A DNA stretch of 64,000 nucleotides from contig NZ_CP101750.1 of NCBI RefSeq assembly GCF_026810505.1, positions 6,388,501-6,452,500 of the forward strand, written 5' to 3'. A program made the translations under genes and the position numbers. Positions 53,680 to 64,000 of the stretch are shown in pieces (position 1 is the first letter of the stretch; every line of letters starts with the position of its first letter). This stretch comes from Streptomyces sp. Je 1-369. GTDB lineage: Bacteria; Actinomycetota; Actinomycetes; Streptomycetales; Streptomycetaceae. The notes below the pieces were generated by a model. It ran no database searches. It was not told the origin of the DNA and saw only the letters and a list, made by a program, of their open reading frames with translations.

Positions 53680-55896
53680 GTGGAGAACGAGACCCACTAC
53701 GCCGAGGCTGTTATCGACAACGGCACGTTCGGCACCCGCACCATCCGCTTCGAGACGGGTCGGCTGGCCAAGCAGGCCGCCGGCTCCGCCGTGGCGTACC
53801 TGGACGACGACACCATGGTGCTGTCGGCCACCACCGCTTCCAAGCGGCCCAAGGACCAGCTCGACTTCTTCCCCCTGACGGTGGACGTCGAGGAGCGGCA
53901 GTACGCCGCCGGCAAGATCCCCGGTTCGTTCTTCCGTCGTGAGGGTCGCCCCTCCGAGGACGCGATCCTGACCTGCCGCCTGATCGACCGCCCGCTGCGT
54001 CCTTCCTTCCGCAAGGGCCTGCGCAACGAGATCCAGATCGTCGAGACGATCATGGCGCTCAACCCCGACCACCTGTACGACGTGGTCGCGATCAACGCCG
54101 CCTCCTGCTCCACGCAGCTGGCCGGCCTGCCCTTCTCGGGCCCGATCGGCGGCACTCGCGTGGCGCTCATCAAGGGCCAGTGGGTCGCCTTCCCGACGCA
54201 CACCGAGCTCGAGGACGCCGTCTTCGACATGGTCGTCGCCGGTCGCGTCCTCGAGGACGGCGACGTCGCGATCATGATGGTCGAGGCCGAGGCCACCGAG
54301 AAGACCATCCAGCTGGTCAAGGACGGCGCCGAGGCCCCGACCGAAGAGGTCGTCGCCGCTGGTCTGGAAGCCGCGAAGCCCTTCATCAAGGCCCTCTGCA
54401 AGGCCCAGTCGGACCTCGCCGCGAAGGCCGCCAAGCCGACCGGCGAGTTCCCGGTCTTCCTGGACTACGAGGACGACGTCCTCGAGGCCCTGACCGCCGC
54501 GGTCAAGACCGAGCTCGCCCAGGCGCTCACCATCGCCGGCAAGCAGGAGCGCGAGGCCGAGCTGGACCGCGTCAAGGAGATCGCCTCCGAGAAGCTGCTC
54601 CCGCAGTTCGAGGGCCGCGAGAAGGAGATCTCCGGTGCCTACCGCGCGCTGACCAAGAAGCTGGTCCGCGAGCGCGTCATCAAGGACAAGGTCCGCATCG
54701 ACGGCCGCGGCGTCACGGACATCCGTACGCTGGCCGCCGAGGTCGAGGCCATCCCGCGCGTGCACGGTTCGGCGCTGTTCGAGCGTGGCGAGACCCAGAT
54801 CCTGGGCGTCACCACCCTCAACATGCTCCGCATGGAGCAGCAGCTCGACACCCTCTCCCCGGTGACGCGCAAGCGCTACATGCACAACTACAACTTCCCG
54901 CCGTACTCGGTCGGCGAGACCGGCCGCGTCGGTTCGCCGAAGCGCCGCGAGATCGGCCACGGCGCGCTCGCCGAGCGCGCGATCGTGCCGGTGCTCCCCT
55001 CGCGCGAGGAGTTCCCGTACGCGATCCGTCAGGTCTCCGAGGCCCTCGGTTCCAACGGCTCGACGTCCATGGGCTCGGTCTGCGCCTCGACGATGTCGCT
55101 GCTGAACGCCGGTGTGCCGCTGAAGGCCGCCGTCGCCGGTATCGCCATGGGCCTGATCTCCCAGGAGATCGACGGCCAGACGCACTACGTCGCCCTCACC
55201 GACATCCTCGGTGCGGAGGACGCGTTCGGTGACATGGACTTCAAGGTCGCCGGTACGAAGCAGTTCGTGACCGCGCTCCAGCTCGACACCAAGCTCGACG
55301 GCATCCCCGCCTCGGTCCTGGCCGCCGCGCTGAAGCAGGCCCGCGACGCGCGTCTGCACATCCTCGACGTGATGAACGAGGCCATCGACGTTCCGGACGA
55401 GATGTCCCCGAACGCGCCGCGCATCATCACCGTCAAGATCCCGGTGGACAAGATCGGTGAGGTCATCGGCCCCAAGGGCAAGATGATCAACCAGATCCAG
55501 GAGGACACCGGCGCCGACATCACGATCGAGGACGACGGCACCATCTACATCGGTGCCGCGCAGGGCTCGCAGGCCGAGGCCGCGCGCGCCACGATCAACG
55601 GCATCGCCAACCCGACCATGCCGGAGGTCGGCGAGCGCTACCTGGGTACGGTCGTCAAGACCACCACCTTCGGTGCGTTCGTGTCCCTGATGCCGGGCAA
55701 GGACGGTCTGCTGCACATCTCGCAGATCCGCAAGCTCGCCGGTGGCAAGCGCGTGGAGAACGTCGAGGACGTCCTCGGTGTGGGCCAGAAGGTCCAGGTC
55801 GAGATCGCCGAGATCGACTCCCGCGGCAAGCTCTCCCTCATCCCCGTCATCGAGGGTGAAGAGGACGACGACAAGAAGGACGACACCGACAAGTGA
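53680..55896 (+). CDS. pnp: Polynucleotide phosphorylase / guanosine pentaphosphate synthetase
   Basis: PNPase degrades RNA from the 3' end phosphorolytically and can also add 3' tails; the streptomycete enzyme has also been reported to make pppGpp. The 738-residue protein has two RNase PH domains ([20 protein letters not shown] and [15 protein letters not shown]), then KH ([19 protein letters not shown]) and S1 ([20 protein letters not shown]) domains. GTG 53680 with aggag 4 nt upstream. It overlaps the next gene by GTGA. Confidence 0.97.
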   Translation: MENETHYAEAVIDNGTFGTRTIRFETGRLAKQAAGSAVAYLDDDTMVLSATTASKRPKDQLDFFPLTVDVEERQYAAGKIPGSFFRREGRPSEDAILTCRLIDRPLRPSFRKGLRNEIQIVETIMALNPDHLYDVVAINAASCSTQLAGLPFSGPIGGTRVALIKGQWVAFPTHTELEDAVFDMVVAGRVLEDGDVAIMMVEAEATEKTIQLVKDGAEAPTEEVVAAGLEAAKPFIKALCKAQSDLAAKAAKPTGEFPVFLDYEDDVLEALTAAVKTELAQALTIAGKQEREAELDRVKEIASEKLLPQFEGREKEISGAYRALTKKLVRERVIKDKVRIDGRGVTDIRTLAAEVEAIPRVHGSALFERGETQILGVTTLNMLRMEQQLDTLSPVTRKRYMHNYNFPPYSVGETGRVGSPKRREIGHGALAERAIVPVLPSREEFPYAIRQVSEALGSNGSTSMGSVCASTMSLLNAGVPLKAAVAGIAMGLISQEIDGQTHYVALTDILGAEDAFGDMDFKVAGTKQFVTALQLDTKLDGIPASVLAAALKQARDARLHILDVMNEAIDVPDEMSPNAPRIITVKIPVDKIGEVIGPKGKMINQIQEDTGADITIEDDGTIYIGAAQGSQAEAARATINGIANPTMPEVGERYLGTVVKTTTFGAFVSLMPGKDGLLHISQIRKLAGGKRVENVEDVLGVGQKVQVEIAEIDSRGKLSLIPVIEGEEDDDKKDDTDK

Positions 55897-57272
55897 CGTC
55901 GCGTAGCACCACGACGACGGCCCGCACCTCTTCGGAGGCGCGGGCCGTCGCCCGTACCCAAACCCTCATCAAGGGCGAGAACGGCATCGGCACCGTCCGC
56001 AGGACGACCCTCCCGGGCGGCCTGCGCGTCGTCACGGAGACCCTGCCGTCCGTGCGCTCGGCCACCTTCGGCATCTGGGCCAACGTCGGCTCCCGCGACG
56101 AGACCCCCTCCCTGAACGGCGCCACGCACTACCTGGAGCACCTCCTCTTCAAGGGCACAAAGAAGCGCAGTGCCCTCGACATCTCCGCCGCGCTCGACGC
56201 GGTCGGCGGCGAGATGAACGCCTTCACGGCGAAGGAGTACACGTGCTACTACGCGCGCGTGCTCGACACGGACCTGCCCCTCGCCATCGACGTCGTCTGC
56301 GACATGCTGACGGGCTCCCTCATCCTTCAGGAGGACGTCGACGCGGAGCGTGGCGTCATCCTCGAAGAGATCGCGATGACCGAGGACGACCCGGGCGACT
56401 GCGTGCACGACCTGTTCGCGCACACGATGCTCGGCGACACGCCTCTCGGGCGCCCGGTCCTCGGCACGGTCGACACGATCAACAGCCTCAACGCCGACCG
56501 AATCCGCCGCTTCTACAAGAAGCACTACGACCCGACCCACCTGGTGGTCGCGGCCGCGGGCAACGTGGATCACAACAAGGTCGTACGCCAGGTCCGCGCC
56601 GCCTTCGAGAAGGCCGGCGCCCTCCGGAACACCGACGCGACCCCGATGATCCCGCGCCAGGGCTCACGTACCCTGCGCACCTCAGGCCGCGTCGAGGTCG
56701 TCAACCGCAAGACCGAGCAGGCCCACGTCATCCTCGGCATGCCGGGCCTGGCCCGCACCGACGACCGCCGCTGGGCCCTGGGCGTGCTCAACACGGCCCT
56801 GGGCGGCGGCATGTCGTCCCGCCTCTTCCAGGAGGTACGGGAGAAGCGCGGCCTGGCCTACAGCGTGTACTCGTACACGTCGGGCTTCGCCGACACCGGC
56901 CTCTTCGGTGTGTACGCGGGCTGCCGCCCCAGCCAGGTGCACGACGTCCTGAAGATCTGCCGCGACGAGCTCGACCAGGTCGCGGAGCACGGTCTGACGG
57001 ACGACGAGATCGGCCGCGCCATCGGCCAGCTCGCGGGCTCCACCGTCCTCGGTCTCGAGGACACCGGTGCCCTGATGAACCGCATCGGCAAGAGCGAGCT
57101 CTGCTGGGGCGAGCACATGTCGGTCGACGACATGCTGGCCAGGATCTCCGCGGTGACCCCCGACGAGGTGCGCGAAGTGGCCCGCGACGTGCTGGGCCAC
57201 CGCCCGTCCCTGTCGGCCATCGGCCCGCTCAAGGACAAGCAGGCGGCCCGCCTCCACGAAGCGGTCGCCTAG
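55893..57272 (+). CDS. M16 family zinc metalloprotease
   Basis: A 459-residue peptidase with the inverted zinc motif HYLEH near residue 79 and the third ligand Glu in [11 protein letters not shown], and the M16 C-terminal domain ([20 protein letters not shown]). Members process peptides and small proteins. GTG 55893 overlaps the pnp stop (GTGA). In Streptomyces the gene always follows pnp. Substrate unknown. Confidence 0.93.
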   Translation: MTSRSTTTTARTSSEARAVARTQTLIKGENGIGTVRRTTLPGGLRVVTETLPSVRSATFGIWANVGSRDETPSLNGATHYLEHLLFKGTKKRSALDISAALDAVGGEMNAFTAKEYTCYYARVLDTDLPLAIDVVCDMLTGSLILQEDVDAERGVILEEIAMTEDDPGDCVHDLFAHTMLGDTPLGRPVLGTVDTINSLNADRIRRFYKKHYDPTHLVVAAAGNVDHNKVVRQVRAAFEKAGALRNTDATPMIPRQGSRTLRTSGRVEVVNRKTEQAHVILGMPGLARTDDRRWALGVLNTALGGGMSSRLFQEVREKRGLAYSVYSYTSGFADTGLFGVYAGCRPSQVHDVLKICRDELDQVAEHGLTDDEIGRAIGQLAGSTVLGLEDTGALMNRIGKSELCWGEHMSVDDMLARISAVTPDEVREVARDVLGHRPSLSAIGPLKDKQAARLHEAVA

Positions 57273-58064
<792 letters not shown>

Positions 58065-58125
58065 CCCCAGAGCTGCCCATGAGCCGTCCGAAAGCCGCCC
58101 GAGAGCTGAAGAACAGCTGAGAGAC

Positions 58126-58578
58126 ATGCGCGCGAAAATCACCTACGCCGTCACGGCAGCCGTCCTGGTCGTCTACTTCGTCCTGGTCGGCAGCCGCGGC
58201 GTGCTCCTGATACAGCACGGCACCGCGCTCACCGTCACCTTCGGTGTCGCGGTGCTCATCCTGCCGTTCATCGGCATCTGGTTCCTCTGGAAGAACACGC
58301 AGTTCGTCCAGCGCGCCAACCGCCTCGCGGCCGAGCTTGAGGCCGAGGGCGGGCTGCCCGTGGACGAGCTGAAGCGCACCCCGGGGGGCCGCATCGACCG
58401 CGACTCGGCGGACGAGGTGTTCGCCCGCCGCAAGGCCGAGACCGAGGACGCGCCGGACGACTGGCGCTGCTGGTTCCGGCTGGCCGTCGCCTACCACGAC
58501 GCCAGGGACACGCCCCGCGCGCGGAAAGCCATGCAGCGGGCCATCGCCCTGCACGCGGGCAAGCCCGTCAACGTCTGA
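58126..58578 (+). CDS. Small membrane protein with C-terminal TPR-like segment
   Basis: A 150-residue protein with two membrane helices (ITYAVTAAVLVVYFVLVG; ALTVTFGVAVLILPFIGIWFLW), a charged linker and a final helical pair (WRCWFRLAVAYHDARDTPRARKAMQRAI) that fits a tetratricopeptide repeat. The ATG at 58126 is 61 bp downstream of dapB. Function unknown. Confidence 0.85.
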   Translation: MRAKITYAVTAAVLVVYFVLVGSRGVLLIQHGTALTVTFGVAVLILPFIGIWFLWKNTQFVQRANRLAAELEAEGGLPVDELKRTPGGRIDRDSADEVFARRKAETEDAPDDWRCWFRLAVAYHDARDTPRARKAMQRAIALHAGKPVNV

Positions 58579-58592
58579 CGAGGCGTGCGTGA

Positions 58593-59174
58593 CTAGGCGA
58601 TGGGCCGGTACTCGTCGGCCCACACCTCGATGGAGTCGGCCGCGCGGTTGAACGCCTCGTGCCGCGCCAGGAAGTCAGCGTTCCGGTCGGTCAGGAGCAG
58701 CTGCCGCGCCCCGGCCGACTGCTGATCACGTCGTACGAGAATCAGCGCCTGGCCCTGGACCGTACGGGGAAGTCCCAGCCAGCGCACCGGCTGCTGCGCG
58801 GTCCGCACGGCGGAGATCTGCTCCCACGCGAGCGTCTGCGTCGTCAGGAAGCCGACCCTGCGCAGGCCGTGGGCGCTGACCCAGGTGCCCATGCGCAGCA
58901 GTCGCAGGGCGCCCACGATGATGAGGACGGCGAGCGCCGCGCAGAGGGCGGCGCCCGCCAGGGAGTCCGCGAACGCGATGATCACGGCGGCGAACAGGAC
59001 GAACGAGGCGAGCAGCAGCAGGACCGCGCCCGCGCCGACGCGCCAGGGGCCCGGACGGTAGGGCCGGCGCCACTGATCGCGGTCGTCGAAGGGCAGCGCG
59101 GCGTCGTCCGCCGCGTCGTCGAAGGTGCGGTCCGCGGTCAGGAAGGGCAGGGGCACGGGCTGATCCTCACTCAA
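58593..59174 (-). CDS. Two-helix membrane protein with bacterial PH-like domain
   Basis: A 193-residue protein with an acidic N-terminus, two membrane helices (VGAGAVLLLLASFVLFAAVI; AALCAALAVLIIVGALRLL) and a C-terminal part (VSAHGLRRVGFLTTQTLAWEQISAVR) resembling the actinobacterial bPH domain. The start appears to be TTG 59174 (MSEDQPVPLPF), which is unusual and has only a weak site. Convergent with the TPR gene. Confidence 0.75.
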   Translation of the reverse strand: MSEDQPVPLPFLTADRTFDDAADDAALPFDDRDQWRRPYRPGPWRVGAGAVLLLLASFVLFAAVIIAFADSLAGAALCAALAVLIIVGALRLLRMGTWVSAHGLRRVGFLTTQTLAWEQISAVRTAQQPVRWLGLPRTVQGQALILVRRDQQSAGARQLLLTDRNADFLARHEAFNRAADSIEVWADEYRPIA

Positions 59175-59277
59175 TCCACACAGGGGCTGTGCCCGGTGAG
59201 GCTATCGAGCCGTGCCCCCTGCTACCACCCTTGGGGGTCCGGACGAGTCAGTGCCGGACGATCACGGTCGGTGCCGG

Positions 59278-59517
59278 TCAGCGGTTCTCCGAGGCTTCCG
59301 ACTGCTGGTGATGCGTGGGCGACTGATCGGCGGACATCGCGGGCATCCCGAAGAGCAGGGAGCCCACCAGACCGGCCACGACGGTGAGGCCGATCAGCGT
59401 GCGGCCCACGACCTGACTGGCCGATGCGCGCTCGCGGGGCGGGGGAGTGACGTTACTGCGGAACTTGTCGGCTTCGGCGATGAAGGCGAACGGGACAGGC
59501 TCTCGCCGACGGAACAT
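59278..59517 (-). CDS. Small single-helix membrane protein
   Basis: A 79-residue protein with one membrane helix (TLIGLTVVAGLVGSLLFGMP) and a soluble N-terminus (MFRRREPVPFAFIAEADKFR). The ATG at 59517 is preceded by gaggag at 10 nt. Divergent from thyX across a 200-bp gap. Homologues occupy this slot in other streptomycetes; function unknown. Confidence 0.8.
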   Translation of the reverse strand: MFRRREPVPFAFIAEADKFRSNVTPPPRERASASQVVGRTLIGLTVVAGLVGSLLFGMPAMSADQSPTHHQQSEASENR

Positions 59518-59717
59518 GGGGTGCGCTTCTCCTCACGGGTCTCGAACGGAGCTGTGTGAGCTCTGTTACTTGGATAGACGCGTGAATCGCCCAAAAGGTG
59601 CCCTGTTTCAGCAAATTAGTCGAAGAATGTCGTGGCGGGTCACCGAACGGCCGATTGTCAGTGCCTGCCCATAGAGTGGGCGCCGCCCGAGAGATGCACA
59701 TGGAAGGACCCCCGCTT

Positions 59718-60458
59718 GTGAGCGAGACCCCCACCGAAGACCTCAAGCCCAGCTTCCGCAGCGAGGTCACCGTCGAGCTGGTGAAGCACGCCGCCAGCGA
59801 CTCCGACGTCCTGTGGGCCGCCCGCGTCTCCACGGCGGGCGAGCAGTCCCTCGAAGAGCTCCAGAAGGACCCGGAGCGCTCCAAGGGTCTGATCAACTAC
59901 CTGATGCGGGACCGCCACGGCAGCCCCTTCGAGCACAACTCGATGACGTTCTTCATCAGCGCCCCCATCTTCGTCTTCCGCGAGTTCATGCGGCACCGCG
60001 TCGGCTGGTCGTACAACGAGGAATCGGGTAGGTACAGGGAGCTCCAGCCCGTCTTCTACGTCCCCGATGCCGCCCGCAAGCTCGTCCAGGAGGGCCGCCC
60101 GGGGAAGTACGTCTTCGTGGAGGGCACCGAGGCCCAGCAGGAGCTCACGGGCCGCGTCATGGAGGACTCGTACCGCCAGGCGTACGAGGCGTATCAGGAG
60201 ATGCTCGCCGCCGGTGTCGCCCGCGAGGTCGCCCGCTCGGTGCTCCCGGTGGGCCTCTTCTCCTCGATGTACGCGACGTGCAACGCGCGTTCGCTGATGC
60301 ACTTCCTCGGACTGCGCACGCAGCACGAGCTCGCCAAGGTCCCGTCCTTCCCGCAGCGGGAGATCGAGATGGTCGGCGAGAAGATGGAGCAGCAGTGGGC
60401 CGAGCTCATGCCTCTCACCCACGCGGCCTTCAACAAGAACGGGCGCGTGGCGCCGTAA
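59718..60458 (+). CDS. thyX: Flavin-dependent thymidylate synthase
   Basis: ThyX methylates dUMP using FAD and methylene-tetrahydrofolate. The 246-residue product carries the signature RHRVGWSYNEESGRY (RHRxxSxNxxSxRY with the usual variations) and SFPQREIEMVGEKM. GTG 59718 has ggaagga 9 nt upstream and gives the normal family length; upstream in-frame ATGs would add an unconserved extension. Confidence 0.96.
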   Translation: MSETPTEDLKPSFRSEVTVELVKHAASDSDVLWAARVSTAGEQSLEELQKDPERSKGLINYLMRDRHGSPFEHNSMTFFISAPIFVFREFMRHRVGWSYNEESGRYRELQPVFYVPDAARKLVQEGRPGKYVFVEGTEAQQELTGRVMEDSYRQAYEAYQEMLAAGVAREVARSVLPVGLFSSMYATCNARSLMHFLGLRTQHELAKVPSFPQREIEMVGEKMEQQWAELMPLTHAAFNKNGRVAP

Positions 60459-60496
60459 GGCACTGATGTGCGGATGCACCGAGTGAAGTGTCCGGT

Positions 60497-60526
60497 TTGC
60501 GGCACTTCGTGAAGTTCATCTAGCCT
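60497..60526 (+). promoter_or_regulatory. Candidate promoter between thyX and dapA
   Basis: TTGCGG (60497-60502), an 18-bp spacer and TAGCCT (60521-60526) fit the main streptomycete sigma factor. The spacer contains the inverted repeat acttc-gt-gaagt, a possible operator. Transcription would enter the hairpin that starts about 12 bp downstream. Confidence 0.45.
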
Positions 60527-60537
60527 GATGAAACGGA

Positions 60538-60575
60538 CCCGGCACTGCTTGAACCCCCGAGCAGGCAGTGCCGGG
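60538..60575 (+). terminator. Hairpin between thyX and dapA (terminator or attenuator)
   Basis: An 11-bp stem cccggcactgc/gcagtgccggg, loop 16 nt. Either the thyX terminator or a leader element of dapA. Confidence 0.7.
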
Positions 60576-60635
60576 CTCCACACTTGTCAGGTCCGCACAC
60601 ATCCCCCGAGGGGCGACCCCGCGCTGAGCAGCGAG

Positions 60636-60641
60636 TAGCGT
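60636..60641 (+). promoter_or_regulatory. Possible leaderless -10 element of dapA
   Basis: TAGCGT lies 7 nt before the dapA ATG, the spacing seen in leaderless actinobacterial genes, and no ribosome binding site is visible upstream of that ATG. The -35 region (GGCGAC) is weak. Confidence 0.3.
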
Positions 60642-60648
60642 GTTACCC

Positions 60649-61548
60649 ATGGCTCCGACCTCCACTCCGCAGACCCCCTTCGGGAGGGTCCTCACCGCCA
60701 TGGTCACGCCCTTTACGGCGGATGGCGCACTTGACCTCGACGGCGCGCAGCAGCTCGCCGCCCACCTGGTGGACGCAGGCAATGACGGCCTGGTCGTCAA
60801 CGGCACCACCGGTGAGTCCCCGACCGTCAGTGACGCGGAGAAAAACGACCTCGTACGAGCCGTACTGGACGCCGTCGGAGACCGCGCCCACATCGTCGCG
60901 GGCGTCGGCACGAACGACACCCGCCACAGTCTCGAGCTCGCCCGCGCCGCCGAGCAGGCAGGCGCCCACGGCCTCCTGACCGTCACGCCGTACTACAACA
61001 AGCCCCCGCAAGAGGGCCTGTTCCGGCACTTCACCGCCATCGCCGACAGCACCGACCTCCCGGTCATGCTGTACGACATCCCTGGCCGCAGCGGCGTTCC
61101 CATCAACACGGAAACCCTCGTCCGGCTCGCCGAGCACCCCCGGATCGTCGCCAACAAGGACGCCAAGGGTGACCTCGGCCGCGCCAGCTGGGCCATCGCC
61201 CGCTCGGACCTCGCCTGGTACTCCGGCGACGACATGCTGAACCTCCCGCTCCTGTCCGTCGGCGCCTGCGGCTTCGTCTCCGTCGTCGGCCACGTCGTCA
61301 CCCCCGAGCTGCGCGCCATGCTGGAGGCGCACCTCACCGGTGACGTACAGAAGGCCACGGAGATCCACCAGAAGCTGCTCCCGGTCTTCACCGGCATGTT
61401 CCGCACCCAGGGCGTGATCACCACCAAGGCGGCACTGGCCCTCCAGGGACGCCCCGCGGGCCCGCTCCGCCTCCCGATGGTGGAACTGTCACCCGACGAG
61501 ACGGCCCAGCTCAAGATCGATCTCGCGGCCGGCGGGGTACAGCTGTAA
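60649..61548 (+). CDS. dapA: 4-hydroxy-tetrahydrodipicolinate synthase
   Basis: DapA condenses pyruvate and aspartate semialdehyde, the first committed step to diaminopimelate and lysine. The 299-residue TIM barrel shows GTTGESPT, the PYYNKP tyrosine region and the Schiff-base lysine K170 in IVANKDAKGD. ATG 60649 (MAPTSTPQTPFG); an in-frame alternative at 60640 adds three residues. A cell-wall precursor enzyme in actinobacteria. Confidence 0.96.
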   Translation: MAPTSTPQTPFGRVLTAMVTPFTADGALDLDGAQQLAAHLVDAGNDGLVVNGTTGESPTVSDAEKNDLVRAVLDAVGDRAHIVAGVGTNDTRHSLELARAAEQAGAHGLLTVTPYYNKPPQEGLFRHFTAIADSTDLPVMLYDIPGRSGVPINTETLVRLAEHPRIVANKDAKGDLGRASWAIARSDLAWYSGDDMLNLPLLSVGACGFVSVVGHVVTPELRAMLEAHLTGDVQKATEIHQKLLPVFTGMFRTQGVITTKAALALQGRPAGPLRLPMVELSPDETAQLKIDLAAGGVQL

Positions 61549-61696
61549 CCACAGACTTCACAACTGAATAAGCGAAACCCGCGGGCGCGTCCCATACGAA
61601 CAGCCGCCCGCACCCCACACAACAACTGCTACTGCACGAACGTCATACGCGCCACGTGCCTTGGAGGTACGTGGCGCGCGTGGTGAGGAGAGTCTT

Positions 61697-63382
61697 TTGA
61701 GTCATCCGCATCCTGAACTCGGTGCTCCGCCGAAGCTCCCGAAGGGCGGCCTGCGGGTCACCCCGCTCGGCGGCCTCGGCGAGATCGGCCGCAACATGAC
61801 CGTCTTCGAGTACGACGGTCGCCTGCTGATCGTCGACTGCGGAGTGCTCTTCCCCGAGGAGGAGCAGCCCGGAATCGACCTGATCCTGCCGGACTTCTCG
61901 TCCATCAGGGACCGCCTCGACGACATCGAAGGCATTGTGCTCACGCACGGGCACGAGGACCACATCGGTGGTGTCCCGTACCTCCTGCGCGAGAAGCCGG
62001 ACATTCCGCTGATCGGCTCCAAGCTGACCCTCGCGCTGATCGAGGCGAAGCTGCAGGAGCACCGCATCCGTCCGTACACGCTCGAGGTCGTCGAGGGCGA
62101 CCGCGAGCACCTGGGCCCGTTCGACTGCGAGTTCATCGCCGTCAACCACTCCATCCCGGACGCCCTGGCCGTCGCCGTCCGCACCCCCGCGGGCATGGTC
62201 GTCGCCACCGGCGACTTCAAGATGGACCAGCTCCCGATGGACGGCCGCCTGACCGACCTGCACGCGTTCGCGCGGCTGAGCGAGGAGGGCATCGACCTTC
62301 TCCTCTCCGACTCGACGAACGCCGAGGTCCCGGGCTTTGTCCCGCCAGAGCGCGACATCTCGAACGTGATCCGCGGTGTCTTCGCCGGTGCCCAGAAGCG
62401 CATCATCGTGGCGAGCTTCGCCAGCCATGTGCACCGCATCCAGCAGATCCTGGACGCCGCCCATGAGTACGGCCGCCGGGTCGCCTTCGTCGGCCGCTCG
62501 ATGGTCCGCAACATGGGCATCGCCCGTGACCTGGGTTATCTGCGCGTCCCGCCGGGCCTGGTCGTCGACGTCAAGACGCTCGACGACCTCCCCGACAGCC
62601 AGGTCGTCCTCGTCTGCACGGGTTCCCAGGGCGAGCCCATGGCCGCGCTCTCCCGCATGGCCAACCGCGATCACCAGATCCGGATCGTCCAGGGCGACAC
62701 GGTGATCCTGGCGTCGTCCCTCATCCCCGGCAACGAGAACGCGGTGTACCGCGTGATCAACGGCCTGACCCGCTGGGGAGCGAACGTCGTCCACAAGGGC
62801 AACGCGAAGGTGCACGTCTCCGGCCACGCGTCGGCCGGTGAGCTCCTGTACTTCTACAACATCTGCAAGCCCAAGAACCTGATGCCGGTCCACGGCGAAT
62901 GGCGCCACCTGCGCGCCAACGCCGAGCTCGGCGCCCTCACCGGCGTCCCGCACGACCGCATCGTGATCGCCGAGGACGGCGTCGTCGTCGACCTCGTCGA
63001 GGGCAAGGCGAAGATCGTCGGCAAGGTCCAGGCGGGTTACGTCTATGTGGACGGCCTCTCCGTGGGCGATGTCGGCGAGCCGGCGCTGAAGGACCGCAAG
63101 ATCCTCGGCGACGAGGGCATCATCTCGGTCTTCGTGGTGGTGGACTCCAGCACCGGCAAGATCACCAGCGGCCCGACCATCCAGGCGCGCGGCTCCGGCA
63201 TCGAGGACTCGGCGTTCAGCGCCGTGATGCCGAAGATCCACGAAGTACTGGGGAAGTCGGCCCAGGACGGCGTCGTCGAACCCCACCAGCTGCAGCAGCT
63301 CATCCGCCGCACGCTGGGCAAATGGGTCTCGGACAACTACCGCCGGCGGCCGATGATCCTGCCCGTGGTCGTCGAGGTCTGA
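61697..63382 (+). CDS. rnj: Ribonuclease J
   Basis: RNase J is a 5'-3' exo- and endonuclease of the metallo-beta-lactamase/beta-CASP family, used in mRNA decay and rRNA maturation. The 561-residue product has the metal motif HGHEDH at residues 84-89, the GDFKMD motif, the beta-CASP SGHAS motif and the KNLMPVHGEW segment. The TTG at 61697 has gaggag 6 nt upstream and gives the family N-terminus (MSHPHPELGAPPKLP); the ATG at 61661 lacks such support. A strong terminator follows. Confidence 0.95.
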   Translation: MSHPHPELGAPPKLPKGGLRVTPLGGLGEIGRNMTVFEYDGRLLIVDCGVLFPEEEQPGIDLILPDFSSIRDRLDDIEGIVLTHGHEDHIGGVPYLLREKPDIPLIGSKLTLALIEAKLQEHRIRPYTLEVVEGDREHLGPFDCEFIAVNHSIPDALAVAVRTPAGMVVATGDFKMDQLPMDGRLTDLHAFARLSEEGIDLLLSDSTNAEVPGFVPPERDISNVIRGVFAGAQKRIIVASFASHVHRIQQILDAAHEYGRRVAFVGRSMVRNMGIARDLGYLRVPPGLVVDVKTLDDLPDSQVVLVCTGSQGEPMAALSRMANRDHQIRIVQGDTVILASSLIPGNENAVYRVINGLTRWGANVVHKGNAKVHVSGHASAGELLYFYNICKPKNLMPVHGEWRHLRANAELGALTGVPHDRIVIAEDGVVVDLVEGKAKIVGKVQAGYVYVDGLSVGDVGEPALKDRKILGDEGIISVFVVVDSSTGKITSGPTIQARGSGIEDSAFSAVMPKIHEVLGKSAQDGVVEPHQLQQLIRRTLGKWVSDNYRRRPMILPVVVEV

Positions 63383-63402
63383 CCCTCACGACCGCGCGAA
63401 GT

Positions 63403-63446
63403 ACGGAGCGGGGCGCCTCGATTTGCATCGGGGCGCCCCGCTCCGT
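63403..63446 (+). terminator. Strong terminator after rnj
   Basis: A 20-bp stem with one G-T pair (63403-63422 with 63427-63446), loop ttgc, followed by taggttt. Confidence 0.93.
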
Positions 63447-63914
63447 TAGGTTTCAGGCTCCGCCAGCGAGGGAAGCCCCGAGCACGCACGTGCCTGGGAC
63501 CGACCGAGCGGGGCGGGAAATCCGACTCAGAACTTCTGATAAAGTCGGAACCGCCGGAAAGGGAAACGCGAAAGCCGAAAGGCCGGAGCGGGAACCGGAA
63601 AGGCACCGAGGAAGTCGGACACGAAAGAGTCTGATAGAGTCGGAAACGCAAGAATAAAAGAAACACCGAAGGGAAGCGCCCGGAGGAAAGCCCCAGAAAA
63701 TGTTCTGCGGGTGAGTACAAAGGAAGCGTCCGTTCCTTGAGAACTCAACAGCGTGCCAAAAGTCAACGCCAGATATGTTGATAACCCCGTCTCCGGCCAA
63801 TCGGCTGGGACGAGGTTCCTTTGAAAAAACACAGCGAGGACGCTGTGAACGGCCGGGATTATTCCTCCCGACCGTTCCGCTCTCGTGGTGTAGCACCGGA
63901 TTACCGGTACACAT
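63447..63914 (+). promoter_or_regulatory. rRNA operon promoter and leader region
   Basis: The region is strikingly less GC-rich than its surroundings. Two copies of tctgata(a/g)agtcgga with -10-like TAAAGT (63540-63545) and TAGAGT (63635-63640), about 95 bp apart, look like tandem rRNA promoters. The boxA-type antitermination sequence ccttgagaactcaacag is at 63735-63751. Downstream hairpins, cacagcg/cgctgtg at 63830-63847 and acggccggga/tcccgaccgt at 63849-63875, fit processing stems before the 16S gene. Confidence 0.72.
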
Positions 63915-64000
63915 TCACGGAGAGTTTGATCCTGGCTCAGGACGAACGCTGGCGGCGTGCTTAACACATGCAAGTCGAACGATGAAGCCCTTCGGGGTGG
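63915..64000 (+). rRNA. 16S ribosomal RNA, 5' end (truncated by the window)
   Basis: From about 63915 the sequence has the universal 16S 5' region (agagtttgatcctggctcag at 63921-63940), then gacgaacgctggcggcgtgc and the actinobacterial cgaacgatgaagcccttcgg. Only about 86 nt are present. The mature 5' end is placed by similarity to other streptomycetes. Confidence 0.97.

Overview
This is a segment of a Streptomyces chromosome (or a very close actinomycete). The evidence is the very high GC content, near-universal G/C at third codon positions, frequent GTG and TTG starts with GGAG-type ribosome binding sites, and the gene order ispG - acetyltransferases - proS - rimP - nusA - ylxR - infB - DUF503 - rbfA - truB - ribF, then rpsO - pnp - M16 peptidase - dapB - thyX - dapA - rnj, which is the standard streptomycete arrangement. 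The last 86 bases are the start of a 16S rRNA gene.

Layout. (1) 1-9100: the end of a membrane metalloprotease (RseP family), ispG, a 1.25-kb non-coding stretch of degenerate C-rich repeats, two acetyltransferases, proS, and on the minus strand a probable pseudokinase and a lipoprotein/ferritin-like pair. (2) 9105-21067: the rimP-nusA-ylxR-infB-DUF503-rbfA-truB translation/transcription block, then a 1,178-residue pseudoprotease/P-loop NTPase of unknown role, then ribF. (3) 21392-27484: a five-gene peptide-type ABC importer on the minus strand (binding protein, two permeases, two ATPases) with tightly overlapping reading frames. (4) 27921-52763: a complete type VII (ESX-like) secretion locus: EspI-like MinD ATPase, eccE, eccB, two mycosins, a beta-propeller membrane protein, two WXG100 proteins, WXG-like candidate substrates, eccC and eccD. 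Inside it, about 40.1-43.6 kb (and more weakly to 45 kb) is an islet of visibly lower GC. It holds a three-gene cassette: a small helical protein, a 700-residue protein with a WXG-like N-terminus, and a lipoprotein. A decayed duplicate of the neighbouring DUF397 gene lies at the islet's edge. (5) 53004-63382: rpsO-pnp, M16 peptidase, dapB, a TPR membrane protein, a PH-like membrane protein, thyX, dapA and rnj. (6) 63403-64000: a strong terminator, an rRNA promoter/leader region and the 16S 5' end.

How the genes work together. The two flanks are core information-processing and biosynthetic genes: translation initiation and ribosome maturation, RNA decay by PNPase and RNase J, lysine/diaminopimelate synthesis by DapA and DapB, thymidylate, flavin and isoprenoid synthesis. 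The centre is an export machine. EccB, EccC, EccD and EccE would form the membrane complex, the mycosins would act on its outer face, the two small WXG100 proteins would be exported as a pair, and the islet proteins are the best candidates for variable cargo. The islet cassette and the truB-ribF intercalated pseudoprotease-NTPase are the two least explained systems here.
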